Source: Candidatus Termititenax sp.
GTDB lineage: Bacteria > Margulisbacteria > Riflemargulisbacteria > GWF2-35-9 > DYQY01
Direction: 5' to 3'
Assembly: GCA_020719045.1 (NCBI GenBank)
Contig: DYQY01000021.1
Location: 1 to 24,360, forward strand
DNA length: 24,360 nucleotides
A program made the position numbers and the translations under genes. Shown here piece after piece: positions 24,338 through 24,360 of the stretch; position 1 is the stretch's first letter; every line of letters begins with the position of its first letter. The notes under the pieces were generated by a model. The model was not told the DNA's origin. It ran no database searches and was given only the letters and a program-made list of their open reading frames with translations.

Positions 24338-24360
24338 GTCATTTTGAGCAAAGTCAGGAT
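24338..24360. repeat. Possible REP-like repeat, cut by the window edge
   Basis: GTCATTTTGAGCAAAGTCAG resembles the GTCATTTCGAGCGAAGTCGAG class of short repeats that, from memory, recur in many copies in various bacterial genomes. Only part is visible and no second copy lies in the window. Confidence 0.35.

Larger units (their letters stand above)
24127..24360. other. Non-coding stretch with repeats, no gene
   Basis: I see no ORF with a ribosome binding site and no tRNA-like fold. The stretch holds the 9-bp inverted repeat at 24201-24234, a 12-bp palindrome at 24323-24334, and a REP-like end at 24338-24360. The strand and nature of any gene beyond the right edge are unknown. Confidence 0.5.

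Overview
This window comes from an AT-rich, diderm, probably motile bacterium. Envelope and motor genes (a PorV/UPF0164-type outer-membrane protein, a MotA/MotB stator pair) sit beside housekeeping genes whose order does not match any model organism I can place. A candidate-phylum lineage such as Margulisbacteria or a relative would fit, but that is an impression rather than a demonstrated assignment. There are no rRNA, tRNA or CRISPR features and no recognisable transposase gene. Coding density is high; non-ATG starts (TTG, GTG) and 1 to 32 nt gene overlaps are common.

Region 1 (1-10339, all minus strand) is an envelope, motor and signalling block. In transcription order it reads motA, motB, two single-domain CheY-like receivers, and a secreted SLH-like/TPR protein. 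A strong new promoter (6829-6858) then drives a 1084-residue coiled-coil protein built on 11-residue repeats. It is followed by a PorV-like outer-membrane protein with a C-terminal helical-repeat tail, and by a very large secreted repeat protein that runs off the left edge. The window holds no flagellar structural gene, so the motor's partner is unknown. The juxtaposition of stator, receivers, giant rod and PorV/surface protein is the most unusual feature here.

Region 2 (10340-13658, plus strand) is a divergently transcribed, split B12-dependent methionine synthase. An 858-residue protein carries the homocysteine, folate and cobalamin modules. A separate overlapping 211-residue gene carries the reactivation domain. 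The 129-bp gap to motA contains a long imperfect hairpin whose pyrimidine-rich arm abuts the metH start codon.

Region 3 (13636-24126, minus strand) is a compact housekeeping operon starting at a good promoter (24098-24126). The order is xseB, ispA, dxs, plsY, gpsA, hflX, dinG (exonuclease-helicase fusion) and a CBS-domain family II pyrophosphatase-like gene. It links isoprenoid precursor synthesis (dxs, ispA) with the first steps of phospholipid synthesis (gpsA, plsY) and with DNA repair and ribosome-associated GTPase genes.

Region 4 (24127-24360) has no gene and holds inverted repeats and REP-like short sequences. Several families of short dispersed-type repeats occur in the window. Three repeat tracts (two arrays of a 7-bp unit in opposite orientation and one REP-like palindrome) lie in frame inside the large surface-protein gene.
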